64,000 nucleotides of DNA from Roseovarius nubinhibens ISM (lineage in GTDB: Bacteria; Pseudomonadota; Alphaproteobacteria; Rhodobacterales; Rhodobacteraceae), in the NCBI RefSeq assembly GCF_000152625.1, contig NZ_CH724156.1:1434966-1498965 (forward strand), read 5' to 3'. The position numbers and the translations under genes were made by a program. Under the pieces are notes generated by a model that saw only the letters and a program-made list of their open reading frames with translations, was not told the origin of the DNA and made no database searches. This document shows positions 35,700 through 43,981 of this stretch, piece after piece (the stretch's first letter is position 1; each line of letters opens with the position of its first letter).

Positions 35700-35702
35700 G
35701 CG

Positions 35703-36962
35703 CTAGCGCAGGGCGCGGCCTTTAACGATCGCGTCAGAGCCGAATTTCTCCCGAATGGCATCGGCGGCGCGTTCGGCCTGGCTGCGTTTGCGGGCCTGAG
35801 GGTCGAGCAGATCGCCCGAGAGATCGGCCGCCTCTTCTGGCACCAGATCGGAAATGCCGACGCCGATGAGCCGGTAGGGCACCTGATGATCCACCTGATC
35901 ATAGAGATTGCGGGCGGTGCGGTAGATCGTGTCGGCGAGCTGGGTCGCGTCGCGCAGGGCGAGGCGGCGGGAGATCAGCGAATGATCGGCGCGCTTGAGC
36001 TTGAGCGTGACGACGCGGCCGGCGAGATGGCGGGCCTTGGCGCGGTCGGAGACCTGCACGGAGAGCCGCCAGATATGGCCATCGAGCAGCTCGGTATGGC
36101 CGGTATCCTCGAAAAACGTGGTTTCCTTGGAGATGGATTTGACCGGCGCGCGGGCGTCGACACGGCGCATGTCCTGACCCCGGGCAAGATGCCAGAGCCG
36201 GTTGCCGAGCGAGCCAAACCGCGCCACGAGATCCTGCCGCTCCCACCTTAACAAATCGTTAAAGCTGCGGATGCCGGCCTTGTCCAAGGCGGTTTGCGCG
36301 GATTGGCCGACGCCCCAGATCATTCGGACCGGTTTGTCGCGGAGAAATGCGGCGGTCTCGGCGGCACCGATGACAGAAAATCCACGCGGTTTATCCAGAT
36401 CAGACGCGATCTTTGCTAAGAATTTATTATGGCTGAGGCCAATCGAGCCGGTGACGCCCAGTTCCGAGCGCATCCGCGCCACCAGCCGGGCCAGCATCAC
36501 CGCAGGCGGCGCGCCATGCAGGCGGGTGGTGCCGGAGAGGTCGAGAAAGGCCTCGTCGAGCGACAGGGGTTCGATCACCGGGGTGAGGTCGAGCATCATG
36601 GCGCGGATCTGGCGGGAGACCTCGGCATAGACCTCCATCCGGGGTTTGAGCACCACCGCGTCAGGGCAGAGATCAAGCGCCTTGAACATCGGCATGGCCG
36701 AGCGCACGCCGCGAATTCGCGCGATATAACAGGCGGTTGAGACGACGCCACGGCGGCCGCCGCCGATGATCAGCGGCTTGTCCGCGAGCGCGGGATTGTC
36801 GCGTTTCTCGACGCTGGCATAGAAGGCATCGCAATCCATATGGGCGATGGTCAGCCCGTAGAGCTCGGGATGCGAGAGCACGCGCGGGCTCTGACAGCCG
36901 GGGCAGCGGCGGGGCGCGGGATCGGGCAGGTTTTGCAGGCAGTCGCGGCAAAAAGCGGGCAT
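35703..36962 (-). CDS. dinB: DNA polymerase IV with N-terminal zinc-ribbon-like extension
   Basis: The 419-residue Y-family polymerase has catalytic acids Asp43 (HMDCDAFYASVE) and Asp136-Glu137 (PLSLDEAFLD), a finger and thumb with GVGQ, and a little-finger region ending near residue 375. Residues 1-34 form an extra Cys4 element (Cys5, Cys8, Cys20, Cys23) before the polymerase start, which is absent in E. coli DinB but seen in relatives of this order. It performs translesion synthesis. Only a weak ribosome-binding site is visible. Confidence 0.92.
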   Translation of the reverse strand: MPAFCRDCLQNLPDPAPRRCPGCQSPRVLSHPELYGLTIAHMDCDAFYASVEKRDNPALADKPLIIGGGRRGVVSTACYIARIRGVRSAMPMFKALDLCPDAVVLKPRMEVYAEVSRQIRAMMLDLTPVIEPLSLDEAFLDLSGTTRLHGAPPAVMLARLVARMRSELGVTGSIGLSHNKFLAKIASDLDKPRGFSVIGAAETAAFLRDKPVRMIWGVGQSAQTALDKAGIRSFNDLLRWERQDLVARFGSLGNRLWHLARGQDMRRVDARAPVKSISKETTFFEDTGHTELLDGHIWRLSVQVSDRAKARHLAGRVVTLKLKRADHSLISRRLALRDATQLADTIYRTARNLYDQVDHQVPYRLIGVGISDLVPEEAADLSGDLLDPQARKRSQAERAADAIREKFGSDAIVKGRALR

Positions 36963-37031
36963 GGCGGGCGATCACATCCGGGTGTCGGGGGTCCATGTTA
37001 ACAGGTTGGCGAGGCCACGGAAATCGACCTT

Positions 37032-37068
37032 CGGCAAAGCGTCGGTATTACGTCGGTATTGCGTCAGT
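37032..37068. repeat. 11-bp tandem repeat array, intergenic
   Basis: Three 11-base units (CGGCAAAGCGT, CGGTATTACGT, CGGTATTGCGT) are followed by CAGT. The array lies in the 202-bp gap between dinB and pyrF and mirrors the array at 61671, which also has three units, an AAAGCG variant and a CAGT end. Confidence 0.65.
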
Positions 37069-37164
37069 GGGTGATTCGGGCTTTTCCGGCCAAAGCCGCG
37101 AGTGTGCGCCGCGCGCCCGGGGCGGCGGCGATTTATTAACCAATGGTCATGGCGGAATCGCGGC

Positions 37165-37875
37165 TTAAGGCAGCTCGGCCAGGATGGCGCGGGCGGCGGC
37201 GGGGGCATCGTCAGCCGCCCAGATCGGACGCCCGACGACGATGTGATCGGCCCCGTCCTTGAGCGCCTGTGCCGGGGTGGCCACGCGTTTCTGATCGCCG
37301 AGCGCCGCGCCCGCGGGGCGCACGCCGGGGGTCACGATGAGACGGCCCTTGGCATTGGGCAGGGCGCGGATCATCGCCGCCTCTTGCGGCGAGGCGATGA
37401 CGCCATCGGCACCGGCGTCGAAGGCGCGGCTGGCGCGTTCGCAGACCAGATCGTGAATGTCGCCCGCGCGGATCAGCCCGGCGTCGAGATCGGCCCGGTC
37501 GAGCGAGGTGAGAATGGTCACCGCGAGGATTTTCGTCGATTTGCCGCCGACGCCCTCGCGGGCGGCGCGCACCACATGCGGATCGCCATGGACGGTGAGG
37601 AAATCGAGATCGAACTGCACCAGACCGCGCACGGCGTTTTCGACGGTGGCGCCGATGTCGAAGAGCTTCATGTCGAGGAAGATGCGCTTGCCATGTTCCT
37701 GCTTGAGCTCGTTTGCCACGGCGAGCCCGCCCCCGGTGAGCATGCCGAGACCGATCTTGTAGAAGCTGACCGCATCGCCGAGCCGTTCGGCGAGTTGCAG
37801 CGCCTCGATGGCGTTGGGCACGTCGAGCGCGACGATCAGCCGGTCATCGGCAAGGGTGGAGGAGGTGGCGGTCAT
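37165..37875 (-). CDS. pyrF: Orotidine 5'-phosphate decarboxylase
   Basis: The 236-residue TIM-barrel enzyme completes UMP synthesis. Visible motifs are ALDVPN, the catalytic FLDMKLFDIGATV (Asp68, Lys70, Asp73), GADGVIASPQE and VTPGVRP with IVVGRPI. The start is ATG 37875; the open frame upstream crosses a G-rich repeat and is not coding. It ends 202 bases from the dinB start. Confidence 0.95.
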   Translation of the reverse strand: MTATSSTLADDRLIVALDVPNAIEALQLAERLGDAVSFYKIGLGMLTGGGLAVANELKQEHGKRIFLDMKLFDIGATVENAVRGLVQFDLDFLTVHGDPHVVRAAREGVGGKSTKILAVTILTSLDRADLDAGLIRAGDIHDLVCERASRAFDAGADGVIASPQEAAMIRALPNAKGRLIVTPGVRPAGAALGDQKRVATPAQALKDGADHIVVGRPIWAADDAPAAARAILAELP

Positions 37876-37945
37876 GGGCGGCCCCTTTGCAAAACGCGCG
37901 GCAAAACTCGCGCCCTTGTGGCCGCCACATGGCAACAGGTCAAGG

Positions 37946-38028
37946 GTCTTGGGCCGGGGGGCTTGGTCCGGGGGGCTTGGGCCGGGGTCTTGAACTGGGG
38001 GCCGGGGGGTCTTGAACTGGGGGGCCGG
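37946..38028. repeat. G-rich degenerate tandem repeats
   Basis: Three copies of a 13-14-base unit (CTTGGKCCGGGGG-type) are followed by two copies of a 21-22-base unit (CTTGAACTGGGGGCCGGGG-type). The plus strand has six runs of four or more G, enough for G-quadruplex formation. It fills the gap between pyrF and the small hypothetical gene at 38030. Confidence 0.7.
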
Positions 38029-38029
38029 A

Positions 38030-38299
38030 TCAGGAGGCCCGCTGAAATTCCTTGGGCGCGTCTTCGGCCACTTGCACGGCATCGGCCTGACGGCGGTATT
38101 CCGGCATGCGCCGGATCTGACGCAGCGCGTCCTCGGCCAGCGCCTCGGCCAGTGAGGCGGGCGGCACGTCGGATTGCAGCTTGGCCTTGGTCATCAGGCA
38201 AAGCGTGCTGATATCGGTGGTCAGGATGGCGATGGCGCGATGCTCTTCCGCATCAGGAGAGAATCGCAGGTCATCAAAGCGGAATTGGCGAATAATCAT
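38030..38299 (-). CDS. Small conserved hypothetical protein
   Basis: I do not recognise this 89-residue protein (MIIRQFRFDDLRF...). It is mixed alpha/beta in character with an acidic-basic C-terminus and no signal or membrane segment in the chosen frame. ATGs at 38299 and 38311 are possible. It lies upstream of pyrF on the same strand, separated by the G-rich repeats. Confidence 0.55.
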   Translation of the reverse strand: MIIRQFRFDDLRFSPDAEEHRAIAILTTDISTLCLMTKAKLQSDVPPASLAEALAEDALRQIRRMPEYRRQADAVQVAEDAPKEFQRAS

Positions 38300-38494
38300 C
38301 ACAGGCACCATTACAAACAAGAACCAAATACCGGTTAACGGTACAGGCTTCAGGGTGAATATCAAGCGCCTCTTCCCCGAGGGGGTTGTGCCGGAGGGGG
38401 TGGGGCGCCGCCGGATCGGTGGGATCGTCCGCGCGCGCCCCGGTTGAAATCACCTGCCAGATCGCAGGGATCGTTCGGGAAATTCTGTCGCGGC

Positions 38495-38809
38495 TCAGGC
38501 CGCGATGCGCGGGCTGCCCGAGGGCAGGCTCAGCGTGCCGCTGGCGAGGATCTGGGCCACGCGGGTCTGGTACTCGGCGCTGGTGGTGGCGCGGCGCGAG
38601 CGCATGGCGGGCAGGTTGTCGCTATGGGCGCGGGCCGCCGCATCATGCAGGCGGCGCACCACCACGTCATATTCAGCGGTCAGCGGCGCGGTGGCCTGTG
38701 TCGGATAGCTGTAGGTGATCCCGTCTTCGTGGATTTTGACCAGGGCTTCGAATGCGCCGGTTTCCGGGTTGTAGCGCACCTGATCGAATTGGATTTTTTC
38801 GATCTGCAT
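38495..38809 (-). CDS. Small conserved hypothetical protein
   Basis: The 104-residue protein begins MQIEKIQFDQVRYNPETGAFEALV and has a short Arg-rich helix (MRSRRATTSAEYQTRVAQIL). There is no signal peptide and no recognised domain. ATG 38809 has AAGGAATTAGGC upstream. It is divergent from clpB across 230 bp. Confidence 0.65.
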   Translation of the reverse strand: MQIEKIQFDQVRYNPETGAFEALVKIHEDGITYSYPTQATAPLTAEYDVVVRRLHDAAARAHSDNLPAMRSRRATTSAEYQTRVAQILASGTLSLPSGSPRIAA

Positions 38810-38932
38810 TGCCTAATTCCTTCTGCTCTAGGCCGGGGGATTTCCCCTGTGGATAACTTGGGAACGGCCAGTGAAATTTAAACGGGGAAACGGCTTTTTT
38901 GTTCCCCTCTGGGCAAATTCAGGGTCTGATCG

Positions 38933-38961
38933 CTTGAAGATCGGCGGGATGCTGCCCATCT
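38933..38961 (+). promoter_or_regulatory. Sigma-32 (RpoH)-type promoter of clpB
   Basis: CTTGAA (38933-38938) and CCCATCT (38955-38961) are 16 bases apart and match the heat-shock consensus CTTGAA...CCCCATNT closely. The predicted start near 38968 leaves a leader of about 70 bases before clpB. ClpB is a classical RpoH target, which supports the call. Confidence 0.8.
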
Positions 38962-39039
38962 GTCAGGTCGAGGTTCCCGACCGCCGTATGCCTAATGCTG
39001 GGTGCGGCACCGGGGGTACGCTTATAGAGGAGAGTTGGG

Positions 39040-41658
39040 ATGGACTTTGAAAAGTTCACCGAGCGGTCGCGTGGCTTTGTTCAGGCAGCGCAGACGATCG
39101 CCATGCGGGAAAGCCATCAGAAGCTGGCGCCCGAACATATACTGAAAGCATTGATGGATGATGACCAGGGGCTTGCGAGCAACCTGATCAAACGCGCGGG
39201 CGGCGAGCCGGCACGGGTGGTTCAGGCCTTGGATATCGCCATCTCGAAAATCCCTGTCGTCACCGGCGACGCGGGCCAGACCTATATGGATCAGCAGACC
39301 GGCAAGGTCCTTGCCGAGGCCGAAAAGCTCGCCAAGAAGGCGGGTGACAGTTTCGTGCCGGTCGAGCGCATTCTGACGGCGCTTGCCATGGTCAAGAGCC
39401 CGGCGAAAGAGGCGCTCGAGGCCGGCGGCATCAGCGCGCAGAAGCTCAATGAAGCGATCAATGATGTCCGCAAGGGGCGCACCGCCGACAGTGCCAGCGC
39501 CGAGGACACCTATGAGGCGCTCGAGAAATATGCGCGCGACCTGACGCGGGCCGCCGACGAGGGCAAGATCGATCCGATCATTGGCCGCGACGATGAAATT
39601 CGCCGCGCCATGCAGGTTCTGTCGCGCCGCACCAAGAACAACCCGGTGCTCATCGGCGAGCCGGGGGTCGGCAAGACCGCCATCGCCGAGGGGCTGGCGC
39701 TGCGCATCGTCAATGGCGATGTGCCCGAGAGCCTCGCCGACAAGCGGCTGTTGTCGCTCGACATGGGGGCGCTCATCGCTGGGGCGAAATACCGTGGCGA
39801 ATTCGAAGAGCGGCTCAAATCCGTGCTCAACGAGGTGACGGATGCGGCGGGCGAGATCATTCTCTTTATCGACGAGATGCACACGCTCATCGGGGCCGGG
39901 AAATCGGATGGCGCGATGGATGCGGCCAATCTGATCAAGCCGGCGCTGGCGCGCGGCGAGCTGCATTGTATCGGGGCCACCACGCTCGATGAATATCGCA
40001 AGCATGTGGAGAAGGACGCGGCGCTGGCGCGGCGGTTCCAGCCCATCGTGGTGCAGGAGCCGACGGTCGAGGACACGATCAGCATCCTGCGCGGCATCAA
40101 GGAGAAATACGAGCTGCACCATGGGGTGCGGATTTCGGACAGCGCCCTGGTGACCGCCGCGACGCTCAGCCATCGCTATATCACCGACCGGTTCCTGCCG
40201 GACAAGGCGATCGACCTGATGGACGAGGCCGCCAGCCGGTTGCGGATGGAGGTGGACAGCAAGCCCGAAGAGCTTGACGCGCTCGACCGTGAGATCCTGC
40301 AAAAGCAGATCGAAGCGGAGGCGCTCAAGAAAGAGGATGATGTCGCGTCGAAGGACCGTCTCGAGAAGCTCGAGAAAGAGCTGTCGGATCTGCAGGAGCG
40401 ATCGCGCGAGATGACCGCGCAATGGCAGGCCGAGCGGGACAAGCTCGCCGGGGCGCGGGACCTCAAGGAACAGCTCGACCGGGCGCGGATAGAGCTCGAC
40501 CATGCCAAGCGCGAGGGTGATCTCGCCAAGGCGGGTGAGCTCAGCTATGGCGTGATTCCGGGGCTGGAAAAGCAGCTGGCGCAGGCCGAGAGTGCCGAGG
40601 CCGATGGCGTCATGGTCGAAGAGGCGGTGCGGCCCGAGCAGATCGCGCAGGTGGTCGAACGCTGGACCGGGATTCCGACGGCAAAGATGCTCGAGGGCGA
40701 GCGCGAGAAGCTTCTGGGGATGGAAGAGAACCTGCATCGTCGGGTGATCGGCCAGAACCAGGCGGTGAAGGCCGTGGCCAATGCGGTGCGCCGGGCGCGC
40801 GCCGGGCTCAATGACGAGAACCGGCCGCTGGGCTCGTTCCTGTTCCTCGGGCCGACCGGTGTCGGCAAGACCGAGCTCACCAAGGCGGTGGCCGAGTTCC
40901 TCTTTGACGACGACAGCGCCATGGTGCGCATCGACATGTCGGAGTTCATGGAGAAACATTCGGTGGCCCGTCTGATCGGCGCGCCTCCGGGCTATGTCGG
41001 CTATGACGAGGGCGGTGTCCTCACCGAGGCGGTGCGGCGCAGACCCTATCAGGTGGTGCTGTTCGACGAGGTGGAAAAGGCCCACCCGGATGTGTTCAAC
41101 GTGCTGTTGCAAGTGCTCGATGATGGCGTGCTGACCGATGGTCAGGGCCGCACCGTGGATTTCAAGCAGACGCTGATCATCCTGACTTCGAACCTTGGGG
41201 CGCAGGCGCTGAGCCAGCTGCCCGACGGGGCCGATGCCAGCGACGCCAAGCGCGACGTGATGGATGCGGTGCGGGCGCATTTCCGGCCCGAGTTCCTCAA
41301 CCGGCTCGACGAGACGATCATCTTTGACCGGCTCAAGCGCGAGGATATGGCCGGGATCGTCACGATCCAGATGGGGCGTCTGCTCAAACGGCTGGCGGCG
41401 CGGAAGATCACGCTCGATCTCGACGATGCGGCGCGCAAATGGCTGGCCGATGAGGGCTATGACCCGGTGTTCGGGGCGCGGCCTCTCAAGCGGGTGATCC
41501 AGCGTGCGCTGCAGGATCCGCTGGCCGAGGCCTTGCTGGCCGGGGATATCCTCGACGGCAGCACGGTGCCGGTGAGCGCCGGGACCGAGGGCCTGATCAT
41601 CGGCGATCGGGTCGGCAGCACCAAGCGCCAGCCGCCCGAGGATGCCGTGGTGCATTAA
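39040..41658 (+). CDS. clpB: ATP-dependent disaggregase ClpB
   Basis: The 872-residue chaperone has an N-terminal Clp domain (1-145), AAA1 with GEPGVGKT (about 206-213), a coiled-coil middle domain rich in EK and ER repeats (about 410-525) and AAA2 with [12 protein letters not shown] (about 604-615). It rescues aggregated proteins with DnaK. GAGGAGAG precedes the ATG. The RpoH-type promoter and a perfect terminator make it a single-gene transcript. Confidence 0.98.
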   Translation: MDFEKFTERSRGFVQAAQTIAMRESHQKLAPEHILKALMDDDQGLASNLIKRAGGEPARVVQALDIAISKIPVVTGDAGQTYMDQQTGKVLAEAEKLAKKAGDSFVPVERILTALAMVKSPAKEALEAGGISAQKLNEAINDVRKGRTADSASAEDTYEALEKYARDLTRAADEGKIDPIIGRDDEIRRAMQVLSRRTKNNPVLIGEPGVGKTAIAEGLALRIVNGDVPESLADKRLLSLDMGALIAGAKYRGEFEERLKSVLNEVTDAAGEIILFIDEMHTLIGAGKSDGAMDAANLIKPALARGELHCIGATTLDEYRKHVEKDAALARRFQPIVVQEPTVEDTISILRGIKEKYELHHGVRISDSALVTAATLSHRYITDRFLPDKAIDLMDEAASRLRMEVDSKPEELDALDREILQKQIEAEALKKEDDVASKDRLEKLEKELSDLQERSREMTAQWQAERDKLAGARDLKEQLDRARIELDHAKREGDLAKAGELSYGVIPGLEKQLAQAESAEADGVMVEEAVRPEQIAQVVERWTGIPTAKMLEGEREKLLGMEENLHRRVIGQNQAVKAVANAVRRARAGLNDENRPLGSFLFLGPTGVGKTELTKAVAEFLFDDDSAMVRIDMSEFMEKHSVARLIGAPPGYVGYDEGGVLTEAVRRRPYQVVLFDEVEKAHPDVFNVLLQVLDDGVLTDGQGRTVDFKQTLIILTSNLGAQALSQLPDGADASDAKRDVMDAVRAHFRPEFLNRLDETIIFDRLKREDMAGIVTIQMGRLLKRLAARKITLDLDDAARKWLADEGYDPVFGARPLKRVIQRALQDPLAEALLAGDILDGSTVPVSAGTEGLIIGDRVGSTKRQPPEDAVVH

Positions 41659-41738
41659 GGGTGCATTAAGAGCTGTGAGGCGCAAATCACCCCGGTAGCG
41701 GGCCTCTGACGGGGCTGCGCACGGGATGCCAAGAGATT

Positions 41739-41770
41739 GGGCCGCGGGACACACCCGCGGCCCATTTTTT
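41739..41770 (+). terminator. Rho-independent terminator of clpB
   Basis: GGGCCGCGGG and CCCGCGGCCC form a perfect 10-bp stem with loop ACACA, followed by A and six T. It lies 80 bases after the clpB stop. Confidence 0.93.
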
Positions 41771-41866
41771 CCGCGAAGCTATGATGATTCTTGGGTGGAA
41801 AGCCCATCCCGGCGGGTCTATATAAGGGGCAGGGAGGAGTTCACTTACTCAGAAAGGTGACCTCCA

Positions 41867-42079
41867 ATGGCATTTCTAACTCAACGTCTGGTTTCTCTCC
41901 CCGATCTTGCGGGTGCCGTGCATCGTGGCTTTGCAGCCTTTGGTGACGCGCTGGTGTCGATCGTCGAGCACAACGGCCGTCTGCGCCGGATGCAGATGCT
42001 TCAGGATATGAGCGATGACGAGCTCGCGGCCTGCGGCATCAAGCGCGAAGACATCGTGCGCATCGTCTTTGACGCCTGA
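41867..42079 (+). CDS. DUF1127 small protein (second copy)
   Basis: The 70-residue protein has an N-terminal amphipathic part (LPDLAGAVHRGFAAFGDALV) and the C-terminal DUF1127 motif MSDDELAACGIKREDIVRIVF. AAAGGTG precedes the ATG. A TATATA box (41819-41824) in the 97-bp gap after the clpB terminator suggests its own promoter. No CCUCC-loop hairpins follow this copy, unlike the copy at 22664. Its role is probably RNA-binding or regulatory by analogy with CcaF1. Confidence 0.82.
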   Translation: MAFLTQRLVSLPDLAGAVHRGFAAFGDALVSIVEHNGRLRRMQMLQDMSDDELAACGIKREDIVRIVFDA

Positions 42080-42233
42080 ACCGGGACGCAAGACCCGGGG
42101 CCTCATCGAGGGGCAAATGACCGGGGCTTTTGACCCATGCCACCTGCCCGGCAAAGGCCGGGCAGTGGCCTGAAAACCGAAAACTGAGAGCTGAGGCCTG
42201 CGACCTCAGAGCCCTGACATGGCTTGGCCCGGG

Positions 42234-42938
42234 TCAGATGACGCGGATCACATCCTTGTCGATGGCCAGCACATAGCCCTTGCGGGCGATGTTCTTGACC
42301 AACAGCTCGCTCACCATCTGATTGCCCAGCGTGTCGCGCAGCCGCTTGATGCGGGTGGCGCCGGCGGCCTCTTCGCAGTCCGAGGCGTCGCGCCCGGAAA
42401 TCATCGCCTCGATTTCAGAACCCGAAAGAATGTCGCCATCCATCCGTGCCTCGGCCAGGATCGACAGGGTTTCCATCGCCGCATCGGTGAGCTTGAACCC
42501 CATATTGTTGAGATAGACCGATTTCTCGGCCCGGCTGATCAGGAGTGAACTCACCTGAATGCCCGAGCGTTCGATCTGCGCCATGCGCCGGTTGAGCGCC
42601 ACCAGCATAATGAGAAAGACCACCGCCGCGATGAGCAGCGCCGCGGCAAAGACCAGCAGCACGAAAATCACCATCCGGTAGCTGGTGAGCGTCTCGGAAA
42701 AGGCGGTGCCGGAGAGGGCGAGAATTTCCAGAAGCTTGATCTCGCCATCGCTGGTCAGCGTGTCGTTTTCGACAAAGATCCGTTCGACGCGGGCGTTGAA
42801 GGCATTGGCGTCGGGCAGCGAGACAAAGAGAAAGATCGCCGCGAGGGTGAGGATCACCACGATGGCGGCCACCCCCAGCGTGACGACGAGATTGCCCGAA
42901 CGCCGTGCCTCGGTGACGGTGGTGTCAGCCGGTTGCAT
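42234..42938 (-). CDS. Two-pass membrane protein with C-terminal winged-helix-like domain
   Basis: The 234-residue protein has transmembrane segments at about 17-39 and 89-114 with a 49-residue loop between, placing both ends on the same side. Residues 148-226 resemble an OmpR/PhoB-type winged helix: LTDAAMETLSILAEA, TRIKRLRDTLG and LLVKNIARKGYVLAID parallel the RRLRxKL and VRGRGYRL elements. It could be a membrane-bound regulator with reversed order relative to ToxR/CadC. Its target is unknown. GGGAGGG precedes the ATG; it follows the 43190 gene by 18 bases. Confidence 0.6.
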   Translation of the reverse strand: MQPADTTVTEARRSGNLVVTLGVAAIVVILTLAAIFLFVSLPDANAFNARVERIFVENDTLTSDGEIKLLEILALSGTAFSETLTSYRMVIFVLLVFAAALLIAAVVFLIMLVALNRRMAQIERSGIQVSSLLISRAEKSVYLNNMGFKLTDAAMETLSILAEARMDGDILSGSEIEAMISGRDASDCEEAAGATRIKRLRDTLGNQMVSELLVKNIARKGYVLAIDKDVIRVI

Positions 42939-42956
42939 ACTCGCCCTCCCCCGGGA

Positions 42957-43190
42957 TCAGGATTCCTTGACGGACAGAACCTTGAGCAGGGTCAGCCCGG
43001 CCGCGGCGAGCCGCGCGCGCAGCTCGACCGTGGCGGCGGGCACCGTACAGGGCCCGCTGATCTGGGCAACATCATAAAAGAGCTCAAGCGGATTGTCGCG
43101 CTTGGCCTTGTATTCGGCCTGACATCCGGCATGGGCGGCAGAGGCGCCGAGCGCGAGGATGAGGCTGGAGATGAGAGCGATCTGTTTCAT
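42957..43190 (-). CDS. Small exported two-cysteine protein
   Basis: The 77-residue protein has a signal peptide ending ASAAHA (about residue 21) and a 56-residue mature part with two Cys (GCQAEYK and SGPCTV), probably one disulfide. It is not recognised. AAGGTGG lies upstream of ATG 43190. It is immediately upstream of the membrane winged-helix gene on the same strand, so they may be one operon. Confidence 0.65.
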   Translation of the reverse strand: MKQIALISSLILALGASAAHAGCQAEYKAKRDNPLELFYDVAQISGPCTVPAATVELRARLAAAGLTLLKVLSVKES

Positions 43191-43259
43191 GGCGCCACCT
43201 TGCGCGGAAATGCGGGCGCTATTCAATATCTCTTGGGCATCCGGGGGCGGGGCGGCGCG

Positions 43260-43286
43260 TGTTATCGGATAACAGGCGGGTGTTAT
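43260..43286. promoter_or_regulatory. Palindromic operator candidate with a third half-site
   Basis: TGTTATC-G-GATAACA (43260-43274) is a perfect 15-bp palindrome, and TGTTAT recurs at 43281, 21 bases from the first half-site start, i.e. two helical turns. It lies between divergent genes at 43190 (minus) and 43308/43407 (plus), so one regulator could control both. Confidence 0.45.
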
Positions 43287-43307
43287 TGCGTGGCGCAGAG
43301 GCTCGGG

Positions 43308-43382
43308 GTGAGGCTGATCCTGTCACTGCCGTGCCTTGCTGTCCTTGTTGGGTGCAGCGGGCGGGGCATCCGTAAAATGTAA
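43308..43382 (+). CDS. Possible 24-residue lipoprotein peptide
   Basis: GTG 43308 has AGAGG 6 bases upstream. The frame encodes VRLILSLPCLAVLVGC followed by eight residues and TAA. The hydrophobic stretch ends in LVGC, a good lipobox, so the mature product would be a nine-residue lipopeptide like very small entericidin-type proteins. It ends 24 bases before the His-rich protein. Small size makes it uncertain. Confidence 0.4.
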   Translation: MRLILSLPCLAVLVGCSGRGIRKM

Positions 43383-43406
43383 GCTGCTCAAGAAAGGATA
43401 CAAGCC

Positions 43407-43880
43407 ATGTCCAGACGTTTCATCACCCTGATCTCGGCCGCGGCCATCGCGCTCTCTGGTCTGTCGTTTTCGGCCTCGACGGCCCGCGCCGACGACCGCA
43501 AGACCGCGCAATGGATCGCCGGCATCGCCGCCGCCGCCATCGTCGGTGCGGTGATCATCGACCAGAAGAAAGACCGCGAACGCCGCAAGCGCGAGGCGGT
43601 GCAACGCCAGCGCTATTACGACCAATACGGTCATGGACAGTATCGCAACGACCAGCGCCGCGCCCATAAATATCATGAGAAGCAGCGCAAGGAACGGATC
43701 AAGCAGCACCGCAAGGCGCATAAGCACGGCCATAAACATGGTCACGCCCATGGCCATCAGCACCGGGATCATCAGACCCATCGTCAGAGCACCCGCAACG
43801 ATCCTTATAACCGCTACGACAATTCGCACCTGGCCCGGCCTCTGCCGCGATCGGTGCGCAACAGCCAGCACGCCAAGTAA
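43407..43880 (+). CDS. Exported histidine-rich basic protein
   Basis: The 157-residue protein has a signal peptide (cleavage near STARA, residue 28), a hydrophobic GIAAAAIVGAVIID segment (about 39-52), then a very basic region and a His-rich tract (about 88-125, many HGH and HKH). It probably binds divalent metals such as Ni, Cu or Zn, or nucleic acid or polyanions, in the periplasm. AAAGGATA precedes the ATG. Family unknown to me beyond general RcnB-like resemblance. Confidence 0.7.
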   Translation: MSRRFITLISAAAIALSGLSFSASTARADDRKTAQWIAGIAAAAIVGAVIIDQKKDRERRKREAVQRQRYYDQYGHGQYRNDQRRAHKYHEKQRKERIKQHRKAHKHGHKHGHAHGHQHRDHQTHRQSTRNDPYNRYDNSHLARPLPRSVRNSQHAK

Positions 43881-43932
43881 GATCTGGGCACCAGCGTAAC
43901 GAGTGCCGAGCAGCGAGATCGAGCAGATCAGG

Positions 43933-43960
43933 AGAGGGGGGCCAAGCGCCCCCCTCTTTC
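43933..43960 (+). terminator. Terminator after the His-rich gene
   Basis: AGAGGGGGGC and GCCCCCCTCT form a perfect 10-bp stem with loop CAAGC, followed by TTC. The T-run is short, so it may be moderately efficient. It separates the convergent His-rich and Lrp genes. Confidence 0.7.
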
Positions 43961-43981
43961 ATATGCCCGGGGTGGCCCGCG

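Noticed and set aside
39022-41754. 910-codon open frame on the minus strand over clpB
   Set aside because: It mirrors clpB codon by codon in a GC-rich genome, has no ribosome-binding site and no recognisable domain. ClpB on the plus strand is unmistakable.
41791-41811. Second sigma-32 promoter before the DUF1127 gene at 41867
   Set aside because: CTTGGG and CCCATCC are far too close for RpoH spacing; only a weak TATATA box remains.
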